From Variovorax davisae (GTDB lineage Bacteria; Pseudomonadota; Gammaproteobacteria; Burkholderiales; Burkholderiaceae_C): 64,000 bases of DNA. This document shows positions 40,707 through 49,057 of the stretch, piece by piece. Location: positions 124,001 through 188,000 of the forward strand of contig NZ_JASZYS010000007.1 in assembly GCF_030316845.1 (NCBI RefSeq). Reading direction: 5' to 3'. The notes below the pieces were generated by a model, which saw only the letters and a program-made list of their open reading frames with translations, had not been told where the DNA came from and ran no database searches. The position numbers were made by a program, and so were the translations under genes. Within the stretch, counting starts at the first letter, position 1. Every line of letters begins with the position of its first letter.

Positions 40707-41540
40707 TTACTTGTAGCTCGGTGCGGTGCGCGGGTCGTGCAGCATGGGGCCGCCGAACCACTTCTTCCAGCGTTCGTCCACGAAGCCGCTCTTGTGCATG
40801 TCCTTGATGGCGCCGTTGAGCTTCTCGCGCAGCGCGTCGTTGCCCTTCTGCACGCCGATGGCGCAGAAGTAGACCTCGATCGGCGCGTCGACGATGCGCC
40901 AGTCGACCTTGTGCTTGGCGGTGTGTTCGGTCATGAAGTCCATCACGTCGATCATCGCGTCGGCCCGTCCCTGGGCGATGGCGCGCACCGCGTCGGGGTA
41001 GTTGTCGAGCAGCAGCAGCTGGGCCTTGGGCAGCTTCTCCTGGACCAACTTCACGGGCGTGGCGCCGCGCACCTCGACCAGCTTCACCGCCGGGTCGTTG
41101 AGCTCCATCCAGTCCTTGTAGGGCTTGGCCTTGGTGGTGAGCACGCCCAGCACCTCGGTGTGCAGCGGCACGGTGAAGTCGATCACCTTCTGGCGCTCGG
41201 CCGTGATGGTCATGGCGCCGAGCACGGCATCGATCTTGCCGCTGCTCACGAAGGGGATGCGGTCGGGCGAGCCGACCTGCACCAGCTCGGTCTTGACGCC
41301 GAGCAGTTCGCCGAGCTTGCGGGCGATGTCGACATCGAAGCCGTCGATCTCGTTCTTGTCGTTGAAGATGCCGAGCGGAGGCAGGGTCGGATTGACGCCG
41401 ATCACGATCTTCTTGCTGGCCACGATTTCATCGAGCGTGCGCGCGGTCGCCGCGGCCGGGAGGCCCAGCAGCGTCGAGCCCAGTGCGAGCGAACCGGCCA
41501 CCAGCAGGGTGCGGCGGATGGCGTTCCTTGTTTGCTTCAT
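40707..41540 (-). CDS. Polar amino acid ABC receptor
   Basis: 277 residues. Signal peptide 'RRTLLVAGSLALGSTLLGLPAAATA', then the type II periplasmic-binding fold (SBP_bac_3): 'IVIGVNPTLPPLGIFNDKNEIDGFDVDIARKLGELLGVKTELVQV', 'DAVLGAMTITAERQKVIDFTVPL'. It delivers an amino-acid-like solute to the two permeases. Divergent from the HcnABC-like operon, so the imported compound is probably its substrate. Confidence 0.93.
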   Translation of the reverse strand: MKQTRNAIRRTLLVAGSLALGSTLLGLPAAATARTLDEIVASKKIVIGVNPTLPPLGIFNDKNEIDGFDVDIARKLGELLGVKTELVQVGSPDRIPFVSSGKIDAVLGAMTITAERQKVIDFTVPLHTEVLGVLTTKAKPYKDWMELNDPAVKLVEVRGATPVKLVQEKLPKAQLLLLDNYPDAVRAIAQGRADAMIDVMDFMTEHTAKHKVDWRIVDAPIEVYFCAIGVQKGNDALREKLNGAIKDMHKSGFVDERWKKWFGGPMLHDPRTAPSYK

Positions 41541-41633
41541 CGAGAAGAACTCCTAGAGGTTGATGATGGAACCGGGCTGCCGATGCGGCCCGAGTGCGGG
41601 GACGGCGAACGCAAGACGAGTGCCAGTTTACAG

Positions 41634-41680
41634 TTTGTCGGCAAAAAATATAACGTCTATATATGAAATGTATACAATAA
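41634..41680. promoter_or_regulatory. Divergent AT-rich promoter with two GntR-like operators
   Basis: The 204-bp interval is the most AT-rich of the window. TTTGT-CGG-CAAA (41634-41645) matches the 37739 palindrome at 9 of 12 positions, and TGTATACA (41669-41676, within ATGTATACAAT) has the same GT-N2-AC core. On the minus strand TTGTAT and TTATAT, 18 bp apart, form a plausible -35/-10 for the receptor gene. Confidence 0.6.
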
Positions 41681-41744
41681 ACCTGGAGCGGTCCAGTTCG
41701 AGCGTGTGCTCCCTGTTCGAAGGCTCCCCAGACTTCCTTCTTCC

Positions 41745-42071
41745 ATGATCCCAAGTCCATCTTCAGCAGTGCCGACGCTGCGCACCGACCAGTCGGTGCG
41801 GCGCGGCCCTGCGCTGCGCTTCCTCGCCGACGGCTGCAGCGTCGAGGCCTTCGAAGGCGAGAGCGTGGCCGCGGCGCTGTTCGCGGCCGGGCGGCGCGAA
41901 CTGCGGCGCAGTCCGCGCGACGGCGCGCCGCGCGGCATGTTCTGCCTCATGGGCTCGTGCCAGGAGTGCCTGGTGTGGGTCGGCAGCCGCAAGCTGCCCG
42001 CCTGCCAGGTGCCGGTGACGCCGGGCCTGGAGATCGAAACCCTCGATTTCCGGGAGCAGCGCCTTGGCTGA
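41745..42071 (+). CDS. HcnA-like [2Fe-2S] subunit of an amino-acid dehydrogenase
   Basis: 108 residues from ATG 41745. Four Cys (67, 72, 75, 87) in 'FCLMGSCQECLVWV...ACQ' are spaced C-x4-C-x2-C-x11-C, as in HcnA and the small subunits of opine and D-hydroxyproline dehydrogenases. It would accept electrons from the flavin subunits encoded next. Its stop overlaps the start of the 42064 gene. Confidence 0.88.
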   Translation: MIPSPSSAVPTLRTDQSVRRGPALRFLADGCSVEAFEGESVAAALFAAGRRELRRSPRDGAPRGMFCLMGSCQECLVWVGSRKLPACQVPVTPGLEIETLDFREQRLG

Positions 42072-43512
42072 GGCGCAGCCCGGTGCGATCGACCTGCTGG
42101 TGATCGGGGCCGGCCCGGCCGGCGCGCGCGCGGCGCTGCGCGCGCAGGCCTGCGGCCTCGACGTGCTGCTGGTCGACGAGAACCCCGATGCGGGCGGGCA
42201 GGTGTGGCGTCCGCTGCCTGCGGGCTTCGCGCGGGCGGCCGGCGTTCGACCGTCCACCGAGGCCGTCCAGGGCGATGCCCTGCGCGCTGAACTGCGTGGC
42301 GCCGGCGTGCGCTGCCTTTTCGGCCACAAGGTCTGGAACGTGGGCAGCAGCCTTCGCACCGACCTGATCGGTCCCGATGGCGTGCGCAGCTGGCAGCCGC
42401 GCGCCTTGCTGGTCGCGACCGGCACGACCGAGCGCGTCGTTCCTTTTCCGGGCTGGACCCTGCCCGGGGTCATCGGCCTGGCGGCGGCTACCGTCCTGCT
42501 CAAGTCGCAGAACATGCTGCCCGGGCGCCGCACGCTGGTCGCCGGCAGCGGCCCGTTGCTGCTGGCCGTCGCGACCGGCATCCTCAAGGCCGGCGGCGAA
42601 GTGGCCGCGGTGCTGGACCTGGCCAGCCGCGGCGACTGGCTGCGCACCCTGCCGTCGCTGGCGGCCCGTCCCGACCTGCTCTGGCAGGGCACCCGATGGC
42701 AGGCGGCACTGCGCAGGGCCGGTGTGCCGCTGCGCTATCGACACGGCATCGCATCGGTCGAGGCGATCGGCGATGCGTTCCGGATTCGCGCGCAACCGGT
42801 CGATGCCAGTGGCACGCCCACCCCCGGCGCCGAGGCGTCGGTGTTCGAGGCCGATGCCGTGGCCGTCGGGCACGGCCTGGTGCCCGGCACCGACATCACC
42901 CGCCTGCTGCGCGCCCGCCATCGCTACAAGGCGGCGCGGGGCGGCTGGATCGCCGAGACCGACGCCGAGGGCCGCACCTCGGTGCCCGGGCTGTATGTGG
43001 CCGGCGACGGGGCCGGCATCGCCGGCGCCGCAGCCGCGGGCGCTCACGGTGAGCTGGCGGCCGCGGCCTGTGCCTACGACCTGGGCCGGCTGGCGGCCGG
43101 CGACCATGTGCGCTCGCGCGATCGCCTGCTGGCCCAATGGCGCAGGCCGGCTCGCTTCGGGCATGCGATGGCGGGCCTGATGGCCCTGCGCGCGGGTGCG
43201 GTCGCGGGCATCGCGCCCGACACCGTCGTTTGCCGCTGCGAGGACGTGACCCGTGCCGAGATCGACGCCGCGGCGCGCGATGGCGCCCGCGACTTGAATC
43301 AGCTCAAGGCCTGGACCCGCTGCGGCATGGGTCCCTGCCAGGGCCGCACCTGCGGCGACATTGCCGGGGCTCTGCTGGCCGCCCATGTCGGCGGCCGCGA
43401 AGCCGCCGGCTGCTTCACCGGCCGGGCCCCGCTGCGGCCGGTCTCGCTGGCGGAGGTGGCGGGCGACTATACCTACGCCGATATCCCGATTCCGAAGGCG
43501 GCGCCGCTATGA
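42064..43512 (+). CDS. HcnB-like FAD/NAD(P)-binding subunit with C-terminal [2Fe-2S] motif
   Basis: 482 residues from TTG 42064 (GGGAG at 42052-42056). N-terminal FAD Rossmann '[17 protein letters not shown]', second dinucleotide fold near 155 ('RTLVAGSGPLLLAVATGIL'), 'GLYVAGDGAGIAGAAAAGAHGELAA'. The C-terminus has a BFD-like Cys set 'VCRCEDVT' and 'TRCGMGPCQGRTC'. Matches HcnB, OoxA and LhpE-type alpha subunits that relay electrons in membrane-linked amino/imino acid dehydrogenases. Overlaps both neighbours. Confidence 0.9.
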   Translation: MAEAQPGAIDLLVIGAGPAGARAALRAQACGLDVLLVDENPDAGGQVWRPLPAGFARAAGVRPSTEAVQGDALRAELRGAGVRCLFGHKVWNVGSSLRTDLIGPDGVRSWQPRALLVATGTTERVVPFPGWTLPGVIGLAAATVLLKSQNMLPGRRTLVAGSGPLLLAVATGILKAGGEVAAVLDLASRGDWLRTLPSLAARPDLLWQGTRWQAALRRAGVPLRYRHGIASVEAIGDAFRIRAQPVDASGTPTPGAEASVFEADAVAVGHGLVPGTDITRLLRARHRYKAARGGWIAETDAEGRTSVPGLYVAGDGAGIAGAAAAGAHGELAAAACAYDLGRLAAGDHVRSRDRLLAQWRRPARFGHAMAGLMALRAGAVAGIAPDTVVCRCEDVTRAEIDAAARDGARDLNQLKAWTRCGMGPCQGRTCGDIAGALLAAHVGGREAAGCFTGRAPLRPVSLAEVAGDYTYADIPIPKAAPL

Positions 43513-44657
43513 GCCAGACTTCGCTCTCGTCCTCGGCCTACGACGCGGTCGTGATCGGCGGCGGCGTCATGGGCTGCTCGACCGCGCTGCATCTCGCGCA
43601 GGGCGGCATGCGGGTCGCGGTGGTCGACCGCGGGCCCTTGTGCCGCGAAGCCTCCGGCGTCAATGCCGGCACGCTCACCCTGCACATGACCCGTGCCGCG
43701 CTGGTGCCCTACGCGATGCGTGCCTGGCAGATGTGGATGGACGCCGAGCAATGGCTCGGCATGGGCGTGCTCGCGACCCACGTGCCGGGCCTCACGCTGG
43801 CCTTCACCGAGGCCGAGTGCGAACTGGTCGAACTGCGCGCCAGGGCACGCCGCGAATATGGCGCGCCGATCGAGGTCATCACGCCGGCGCGGGCGCGAGA
43901 GATCGAGCCCGGCGTGCATCCGAGCCTGCTGAAGGCCGGCTACTGCGAGATCGACGGATTCGCCAGCGCCTACCTCACGGGCCGCGCTTTCCGCCATGCG
44001 CTCGCCAGGGCCGGCGTCGACGTGATCGAGAACGCGGCCGTCGAGGCGATCGATGCCGGCGATGGCGGCCACGTGCTGCGTTTCGGCGCCCACGGCGGCC
44101 GGGCGCCGTTGAGGGCGGCGCGCATCGTTCTCGCCGGCGGCGTGTGGATCGAGAACATGCTGGCCTGGCTGGGCGTGCAGATCCCGATCAAGGTGCTGAT
44201 CAACCAGCTGATCGTCACCGAGCGCATCCGGCCCGTCATGCGCACCGTGCTGAGCGTCGCCAACGGCTTGCTGTCGCTGAAGCAGTTCGCCAACGGCACG
44301 GTGCTGATCGGCGGCGGCTGGCAAGGCGAGGGCGACCGCGAGCGCGGCGGCCTCGAAGCACGGCCGCAGAACCTGGTCGGCAACATGCGGCTGGCCGCCT
44401 ACGCGGTGCCGGCGCTCGCCGAGGCGCGCATCGCGCGCATCTGGCTCGGCCTGGAGGCCGAAACCGCCGATGCGATGCCGATCATCGGCGACGTTCCAGG
44501 CGTGCCGCGGGCCTACGTGGTCGGCAGCGCGCATTCGGGCTACACCAGCGGCCCGTTCATGGGCCGGATCATGGCCCAGCACATCCTCGGCCAGCAGCCC
44601 GAACTGCCCCTTTTCGACCCCGCCCGCCTGCTGGGCATGCCGATGCCCGGCGCTTGA
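43509..44657 (+). CDS. HcnC-like FAD-dependent (DAO family) catalytic subunit
   Basis: 382 residues from ATG 43509 (ATGA with the preceding stop). D-amino-acid-oxidase fold: 'AVVIGGGVMGCSTALHLA', 'REASGVNAGTLTL', 'EIEPGVHPSLLKAGYCEIDGFASAYLTGRAF', 'GLEAETADAMPIIGDVPG...VVGSAHSGYTSGPFMG'. It oxidises the C-N bond of an amino or imino acid; homologues act on glycine (HcnC), opines (OoxB) and D-hydroxyproline (LhpB). The substrate here is not determinable from sequence alone. Confidence 0.9.
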   Translation: MSQTSLSSSAYDAVVIGGGVMGCSTALHLAQGGMRVAVVDRGPLCREASGVNAGTLTLHMTRAALVPYAMRAWQMWMDAEQWLGMGVLATHVPGLTLAFTEAECELVELRARARREYGAPIEVITPARAREIEPGVHPSLLKAGYCEIDGFASAYLTGRAFRHALARAGVDVIENAAVEAIDAGDGGHVLRFGAHGGRAPLRAARIVLAGGVWIENMLAWLGVQIPIKVLINQLIVTERIRPVMRTVLSVANGLLSLKQFANGTVLIGGGWQGEGDRERGGLEARPQNLVGNMRLAAYAVPALAEARIARIWLGLEAETADAMPIIGDVPGVPRAYVVGSAHSGYTSGPFMGRIMAQHILGQQPELPLFDPARLLGMPMPGA

Positions 44658-44668
44658 CATCACTTCCC

Positions 44669-45604
44669 ATGATTCCTCGACAACCCGACGCTTTCCAAGG
44701 CATCTATGCCGCCACCCTGTGCCCGCTGCTCGACGACGGCCGCATCGACGAGGCCACGCTGGCGCGGCACCTGGAGGCCAATGCCTTCGTGCCCGGCATG
44801 AAGGGCCTGCTGATCAACGGCCATGCCGGGGAGAACTTCTCGCTGTCGCGCGACGAAAAGCGCCGGGTGACCGAGATCGCGTTCGACGTGTGCGGCCAGC
44901 GCTCGCTGCTGGTCTGCGGCATCAACGCCGAGGACAGCGTCGAGGCGCAGCGCCATGTCGACGACGCCAAGGCCGCCGGCGCCGATGCGGTGCTGGTGTT
45001 TCCGCCGTTCTCGTGGGCGCTGTCACAGGATTCGCGCATGGCCGTGACGCACCACACGATCGCCAACGCCAACGCGCAGATGCCGCTGATGCTCTACCAG
45101 GCCGGCGTCAATGCCGGCACGATGGCCTATCGCCCCGAGGTGCTGGCCGAGCTGGCGCAGCTGCCGAACGTGGTCGGCATCAAGGAAGGCAGCTGGGAGG
45201 CTGCCGCCTACGAAGCCAACCGCAGGTTGGTGAAGCGCGTCGCGCCGCAGGTCGCGATGATGGCTTCGGGGGACGAGCACCTGCTGACCTGCTTCGCGAT
45301 CGGCAGCGAGGGCAGCCTGGTGAGCCTGGCCGCGGTCGTGCCCGAGCTGGTGATCGACCTCGACCGCGCGATCCAGGGCGGCGACCTCGCCGAGGCGCGC
45401 CGCCTCAACGACCGCATCTATCCGCTCGCCAAGGCGATCTACGGGACGGCGCCCGGCGGCTACGCGACGGCGCGGCTCAAGACCTGCCTCAAGCTGCTCG
45501 GCCGATTTCCGAGCGATGCCATGCGCCCGCCGATCGGCCCGCTGCCGCGCGCGGAAGTCGCTGCATTGGAAGCCGCGCTGGCCGAGGCCGGCGTGCACGC
45601 ATGA
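44669..45604 (+). CDS. DapA-family class I lyase/deaminase of the catabolic operon
   Basis: 311 residues from ATG 44669. 'IYAATLCPLLDDGRID', the loop 'NGHAGENFSLSRDEKRRV' (replacing GTTGE), catalytic Tyr in 'PLMLYQAGVNAG' and Schiff-base Lys in 'NVVGIKEGSWE' are present. The altered loop makes true DHDPS activity unlikely. In hydroxyproline pathways a DapA homologue (LhpC/HypD) deaminates the pyrroline product of an HcnABC-like dehydrogenase, a close precedent for this gene order. Function otherwise unknown. Confidence 0.88.
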   Translation: MIPRQPDAFQGIYAATLCPLLDDGRIDEATLARHLEANAFVPGMKGLLINGHAGENFSLSRDEKRRVTEIAFDVCGQRSLLVCGINAEDSVEAQRHVDDAKAAGADAVLVFPPFSWALSQDSRMAVTHHTIANANAQMPLMLYQAGVNAGTMAYRPEVLAELAQLPNVVGIKEGSWEAAAYEANRRLVKRVAPQVAMMASGDEHLLTCFAIGSEGSLVSLAAVVPELVIDLDRAIQGGDLAEARRLNDRIYPLAKAIYGTAPGGYATARLKTCLKLLGRFPSDAMRPPIGPLPRAEVAALEAALAEAGVHA

Positions 45605-45629
45605 ACCTCACCCGACCAGGAGCTTGCCC

Positions 45630-47042
45630 ATGACCCGAAAACTGATCCGCAACGGCCGCATCGTCACGGCCGTCGACGACTACAAGGCCGACCTGCTGAT
45701 CGACGACGGCCGCATCGTCACCATCGGCCGCGCGCTGGACGTCGGCGCCGACGTCGAGGTCATCGATGCCGCCGGCATGCTGGTGCTGCCCGGTGGCGTG
45801 GACTGCCACACGCACATGGACAACACCTTCGGCGACTCGACCACCTGCGACAGCTTCGAGTCGGGCACGCGCTCGGCGGCGTTCGGCGGCACGACCACGA
45901 TCGTCGACTTCGCCTTCCAGCGCAAGGAGGTGAGCGTGCTCGAGGCCATCGAGCGGGCCCGCGCCAAGGGGGCCGACGGCGCCTGCATCGACTACGGCTT
46001 CCACGTCATCGTGACCGGCGTCGACGAGCAGACGCTGGTCGACATGCAGCATGCGATACGGCACGAGGGCGTGTCGAGCTTCAAGATGTTCATGGCCTAT
46101 CCGGGGTCGGTGATGGTCGACGACGCGGCCATCTTCCAGGCCATGCGGATGGTGGGCCAGCATGGCGGCATGATCGCGCTGCATGCCGAGAACGGCACCA
46201 TCATCGAGCTCCTCATCCAGGAGGCGCTGGCGCAGGGCCACACGGCGCCCAAGTACCACGCGCTGACGCGGCCGGCGATCATGGAAGGCGAGGCCACGCA
46301 CCGCGGCATCAAGCTGGCCGAGCTCGCGGATGCGCCCGTGTACTTCGTCCACCTCTCCGCCAAGGAAGCCCTCAAGCACGTGATCGAGGCCCGCGACATG
46401 GGCGTGCCGGTGTTTGCCGAGACCTGCCCGCACTACCTGTTCTTCGACGACAGCGCCTACGACAGCGAGGACTTCGACCTGGCGCGCTACGTGATGAGCC
46501 CGCCGCTGCGATCGAAAGAGTCGCAGCAGGCGCTGTGGACCGCGCTGCGCACCGACGACCTGCAGCTGGTGTCGACCGACCATTGCCCGTTCTGCATGAA
46601 GGAAGGGCACCTGGGGCGCGTCAACCAGAAGCCCTACGGGCGCAACGATTTCTCGAAGATTCCCAACGGCGTGCCGGGCGTCGAGACGCGCATGGCCACC
46701 CTCTACGATGGTGGCGTGCGCGCCGGCCGCATCTCGCTCAACCGCTTCGTCGAGCTGACTTCCACGGCGCCCGCCAAGCTGTTCGGCCTGTTTCCGCAGA
46801 AGGGCACCATCGCGGTGGGCAGCGATGCCGACCTGGTGCTCTTCGACCCGGATGCGCAGCACGTCATCTCGGCCACGACGCAGCACGGCAATTGCGACTT
46901 CACGCTGTTCGAGGGCAAGGGCGTCACGGGGCGGGTCGACAAGGTGCTGCTGCGCGGCGAACTGATCGTCGACGGCGACCGATGGCTCGGCAAGACCGGC
47001 AGCGGCCGCTACGTGGCGCGCGGCGAATCGGGCGGCTGGTAG
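45630..47042 (+). CDS. Dihydropyrimidinase / D-hydantoinase
   Basis: 470 residues from ATG 45630 (AGGAG at 45618-45622). All binuclear-zinc ligands are present: H60 and H62 in 'CHTHMD', carboxylated K152 in 'SSFKMFMAYPG', H185 in 'ALHAEN', H241 in 'VHLSAKEAL', D317 in 'STDHCPF'. It hydrolyses cyclic ureides (dihydropyrimidines, 5-substituted hydantoins) to N-carbamoyl acids in the cytoplasm. No N-carbamoylase is in the window, so the next hydrolysis would be encoded elsewhere or the ring differs. Last large gene of the operon. Confidence 0.95.
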   Translation: MTRKLIRNGRIVTAVDDYKADLLIDDGRIVTIGRALDVGADVEVIDAAGMLVLPGGVDCHTHMDNTFGDSTTCDSFESGTRSAAFGGTTTIVDFAFQRKEVSVLEAIERARAKGADGACIDYGFHVIVTGVDEQTLVDMQHAIRHEGVSSFKMFMAYPGSVMVDDAAIFQAMRMVGQHGGMIALHAENGTIIELLIQEALAQGHTAPKYHALTRPAIMEGEATHRGIKLAELADAPVYFVHLSAKEALKHVIEARDMGVPVFAETCPHYLFFDDSAYDSEDFDLARYVMSPPLRSKESQQALWTALRTDDLQLVSTDHCPFCMKEGHLGRVNQKPYGRNDFSKIPNGVPGVETRMATLYDGGVRAGRISLNRFVELTSTAPAKLFGLFPQKGTIAVGSDADLVLFDPDAQHVISATTQHGNCDFTLFEGKGVTGRVDKVLLRGELIVDGDRWLGKTGSGRYVARGESGGW

Positions 47043-47052
47043 CCTGGCGGCC

Positions 47053-47274
47053 ATGCCCAGTTACGACTTTGCCTGCGAGCGCTGCGGCCCTTTTGTCGCG
47101 CGGCGGGCCCTGGCCCAGTTCGACCAGCCGGCGCCGTGCCCGGCATGCGGGGCACAGTCACGGCGTGCGCTCACGGTTCCCGCTTCGGGGCCAACGCGCC
47201 GTCGCGCCGCACCGGCCGAGGATGCGGGCTACCGGCGGCTGGCCCACGGCGGCGCCTGCCCTTGCTGCCCGTAG
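47053..47274 (+). CDS. FmdB-type zinc-ribbon protein
   Basis: 73 residues. N-terminal 'MPSYDFACERCGPF' and 'PCPACGAQSRRAL' give the CxxC...CxxC zinc ribbon of the FmdB family; a further 'CPCCP' ends the chain. FmdB proteins accompany amidase and formamidase operons as putative regulators or chaperones. Ten bases after the hydantoinase stop, so in the same operon. Confidence 0.85.
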   Translation: MPSYDFACERCGPFVARRALAQFDQPAPCPACGAQSRRALTVPASGPTRRRAAPAEDAGYRRLAHGGACPCCP

Positions 47275-47286
47275 CCGACCCGGAAC

Positions 47287-48987
47287 TCAACTGGCAGGGA
47301 TCTCGACCGCAGGCTGCGGCGCCGGCGCGCGGCTCAGCGCCGCCAGCGCCTCCCCATCCGTGCGGTAGCTGAACAGCAGCGGCCCCGGCGCCAGCAGCCC
47401 GGCGCGTTCGAGCACCTGCTGCGCCGGCAGCTTCAGGCCCGAGATGTGCAGCCGAACGCCCTGCGACTCCAGCAGCCGGCGGATGCTGCCGAACACCTCG
47501 GCTCCGGTGATGTCGATCCGGTTGATCGGGTAGGCGAACAGGCAGACGTCGGTCAGCCCGCGCCGCTGGGCCAGCGCCACCGTGATGGCGCGCTCCAGCG
47601 TGCTGGCCGATGCGAAGTCGAGTTCGGCGTCCATGCGCAGCGCGTACAGGTCGGGCGCCAGTGGCGGCAGGTGCCACAGGTGGCGGTCGCGCAGGCTGCC
47701 GTCCGGGTGCAGGCCGACCTCGATGATGCGCGGGTGCAGGTGGCGGTACATGTAGTGCGCCAGCGCCGCCAGCAGGCCGCCCAGCACGCCCCAGTAGATC
47801 GACGGCGCGGTGGCGATGGTCAGCACGAAGGTACCGAGCGCGATCGCCGCCTCGATGCGCGAAATCCGCCACAGCGCCACGAAGGCCGAAGGCCGCAGCA
47901 GGCCGATGGTGGCGGTGGCCACGATCGCGGCCAGCACCGCCTGCGGCACGTGGTAGAGCAGCGGCATGGCCCACAGCAGCGCGGCCGCCACCACCGCGAC
48001 GCTGAACAGCGTCGCCCACTGGGTCTTGGCGCCGGCGTACAGCGTGATCGCCGAGCGCGAGAACGAGGAGCTGGTCGGGAACGACCCGGTCAGGCCCGAT
48101 GCGATCTTGCCCAGCCCCTGGCCGATCAGGTCCTGGTTCTCGTTCCAGAGCTTGCCGGCGCGGGCGTTGTCGACCTTGGCGCTCGATGCGGTTTCGAGAA
48201 AGCTCACCAGCGTGATCAGGAAGGCCGGCAGCAGCAGGTTGCCGAGCTCGTTGACCGACAGGCCACCGGGCCAGTAGAAGTGCGGCAGGCCCGCGGGCAG
48301 CTTGCCGATCACCGCGCCGCCGTTCAGCGCATAGCCGACCGCGGCGCTGATCGCCGCGGCGGCCGCGACCAGCGCCATGGTGGTCGGGAACTTGGGCGCC
48401 ACCCGCTTGCCGAGCCACAGCATCGCCATGCCGCCGAGCCCGAAGGCGATCGCGACCAGGTCGGGCAGCGGACCGTGCATCAGCTGGGCCACCGAGCGGC
48501 CGGTGTAGCCCAGCAGGGCCGGCAGCTGCGACAGCGTGATCAGCACCGCCGCGCCCTGCGTGAAGCCCATCAGCACCGGCGAATTGACCATCCGCAGCAG
48601 CCAGCCGAAGCGGGCCGCGCCCAGCGTGATCTGCATCAGTCCCGACAGCAGCGTGAGCCAGACCGCGTAGGCCACCCATTCGGTGCTGCCCGGAATCGCC
48701 AGCGGCGCCAGCGAGGCGCCGACCAGCAGGCTGGTCAGCGCCGTGGGGCCGACCGAGAGCCGGGCCGACGAGCTGAACAGCAGCGCGATCAGCGCCGGCA
48801 GCAGCGCGGCGTAGACGCCGGTCACCAGCGGCATGCCCGCCAGCGCCGCGTACGCCACGCCCTGCGGGATGACCATCAGCGCAACGGTGACGCCGGCCGC
48901 GGCCTCGTTGACGAGCAGGGCCCGGTCGGGGCGTGGCCAGGTCAGGAAAGGGAACCAGCGCTCGAGCTGGTCGCGGGTCAGGGCCAT
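47287..48987 (-). CDS. SulP-family anion transporter with STAS domain
   Basis: 566 residues from ATG 48987. Membrane part of 10-14 segments with 'NEAAAGVTVALMVIPQGVAYAALAGMPLVTGVYAALLPAL' and 'SVGPTALTSLLVGASL'; the cytosolic STAS domain spans about 440-540 ('LYALRMDAELDFASASTLERAI', 'INRIDITGAEVFGSIRRLLESQGVRLHISGL'). SulP proteins carry sulfate, bicarbonate or dicarboxylates. No carbonic anhydrase fusion. Convergent with the FmdB gene. Confidence 0.93.
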   Translation of the reverse strand: MALTRDQLERWFPFLTWPRPDRALLVNEAAAGVTVALMVIPQGVAYAALAGMPLVTGVYAALLPALIALLFSSSARLSVGPTALTSLLVGASLAPLAIPGSTEWVAYAVWLTLLSGLMQITLGAARFGWLLRMVNSPVLMGFTQGAAVLITLSQLPALLGYTGRSVAQLMHGPLPDLVAIAFGLGGMAMLWLGKRVAPKFPTTMALVAAAAAISAAVGYALNGGAVIGKLPAGLPHFYWPGGLSVNELGNLLLPAFLITLVSFLETASSAKVDNARAGKLWNENQDLIGQGLGKIASGLTGSFPTSSSFSRSAITLYAGAKTQWATLFSVAVVAAALLWAMPLLYHVPQAVLAAIVATATIGLLRPSAFVALWRISRIEAAIALGTFVLTIATAPSIYWGVLGGLLAALAHYMYRHLHPRIIEVGLHPDGSLRDRHLWHLPPLAPDLYALRMDAELDFASASTLERAITVALAQRRGLTDVCLFAYPINRIDITGAEVFGSIRRLLESQGVRLHISGLKLPAQQVLERAGLLAPGPLLFSYRTDGEALAALSRAPAPQPAVEIPAS

Positions 48988-49057
48988 GCGCGGTGTCCGC
49001 GGGTTGTTGGGGAATGCACTCGCCGATGATACGAAAGCGTCAAGGTAGATTCGCCGC

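Noticed and set aside
47446..49029. 527-codon plus-strand frame opposite the SulP gene
   Set aside because: Gln/Arg/His-rich low-complexity translation typical of the antisense of a GC-rich membrane protein gene.
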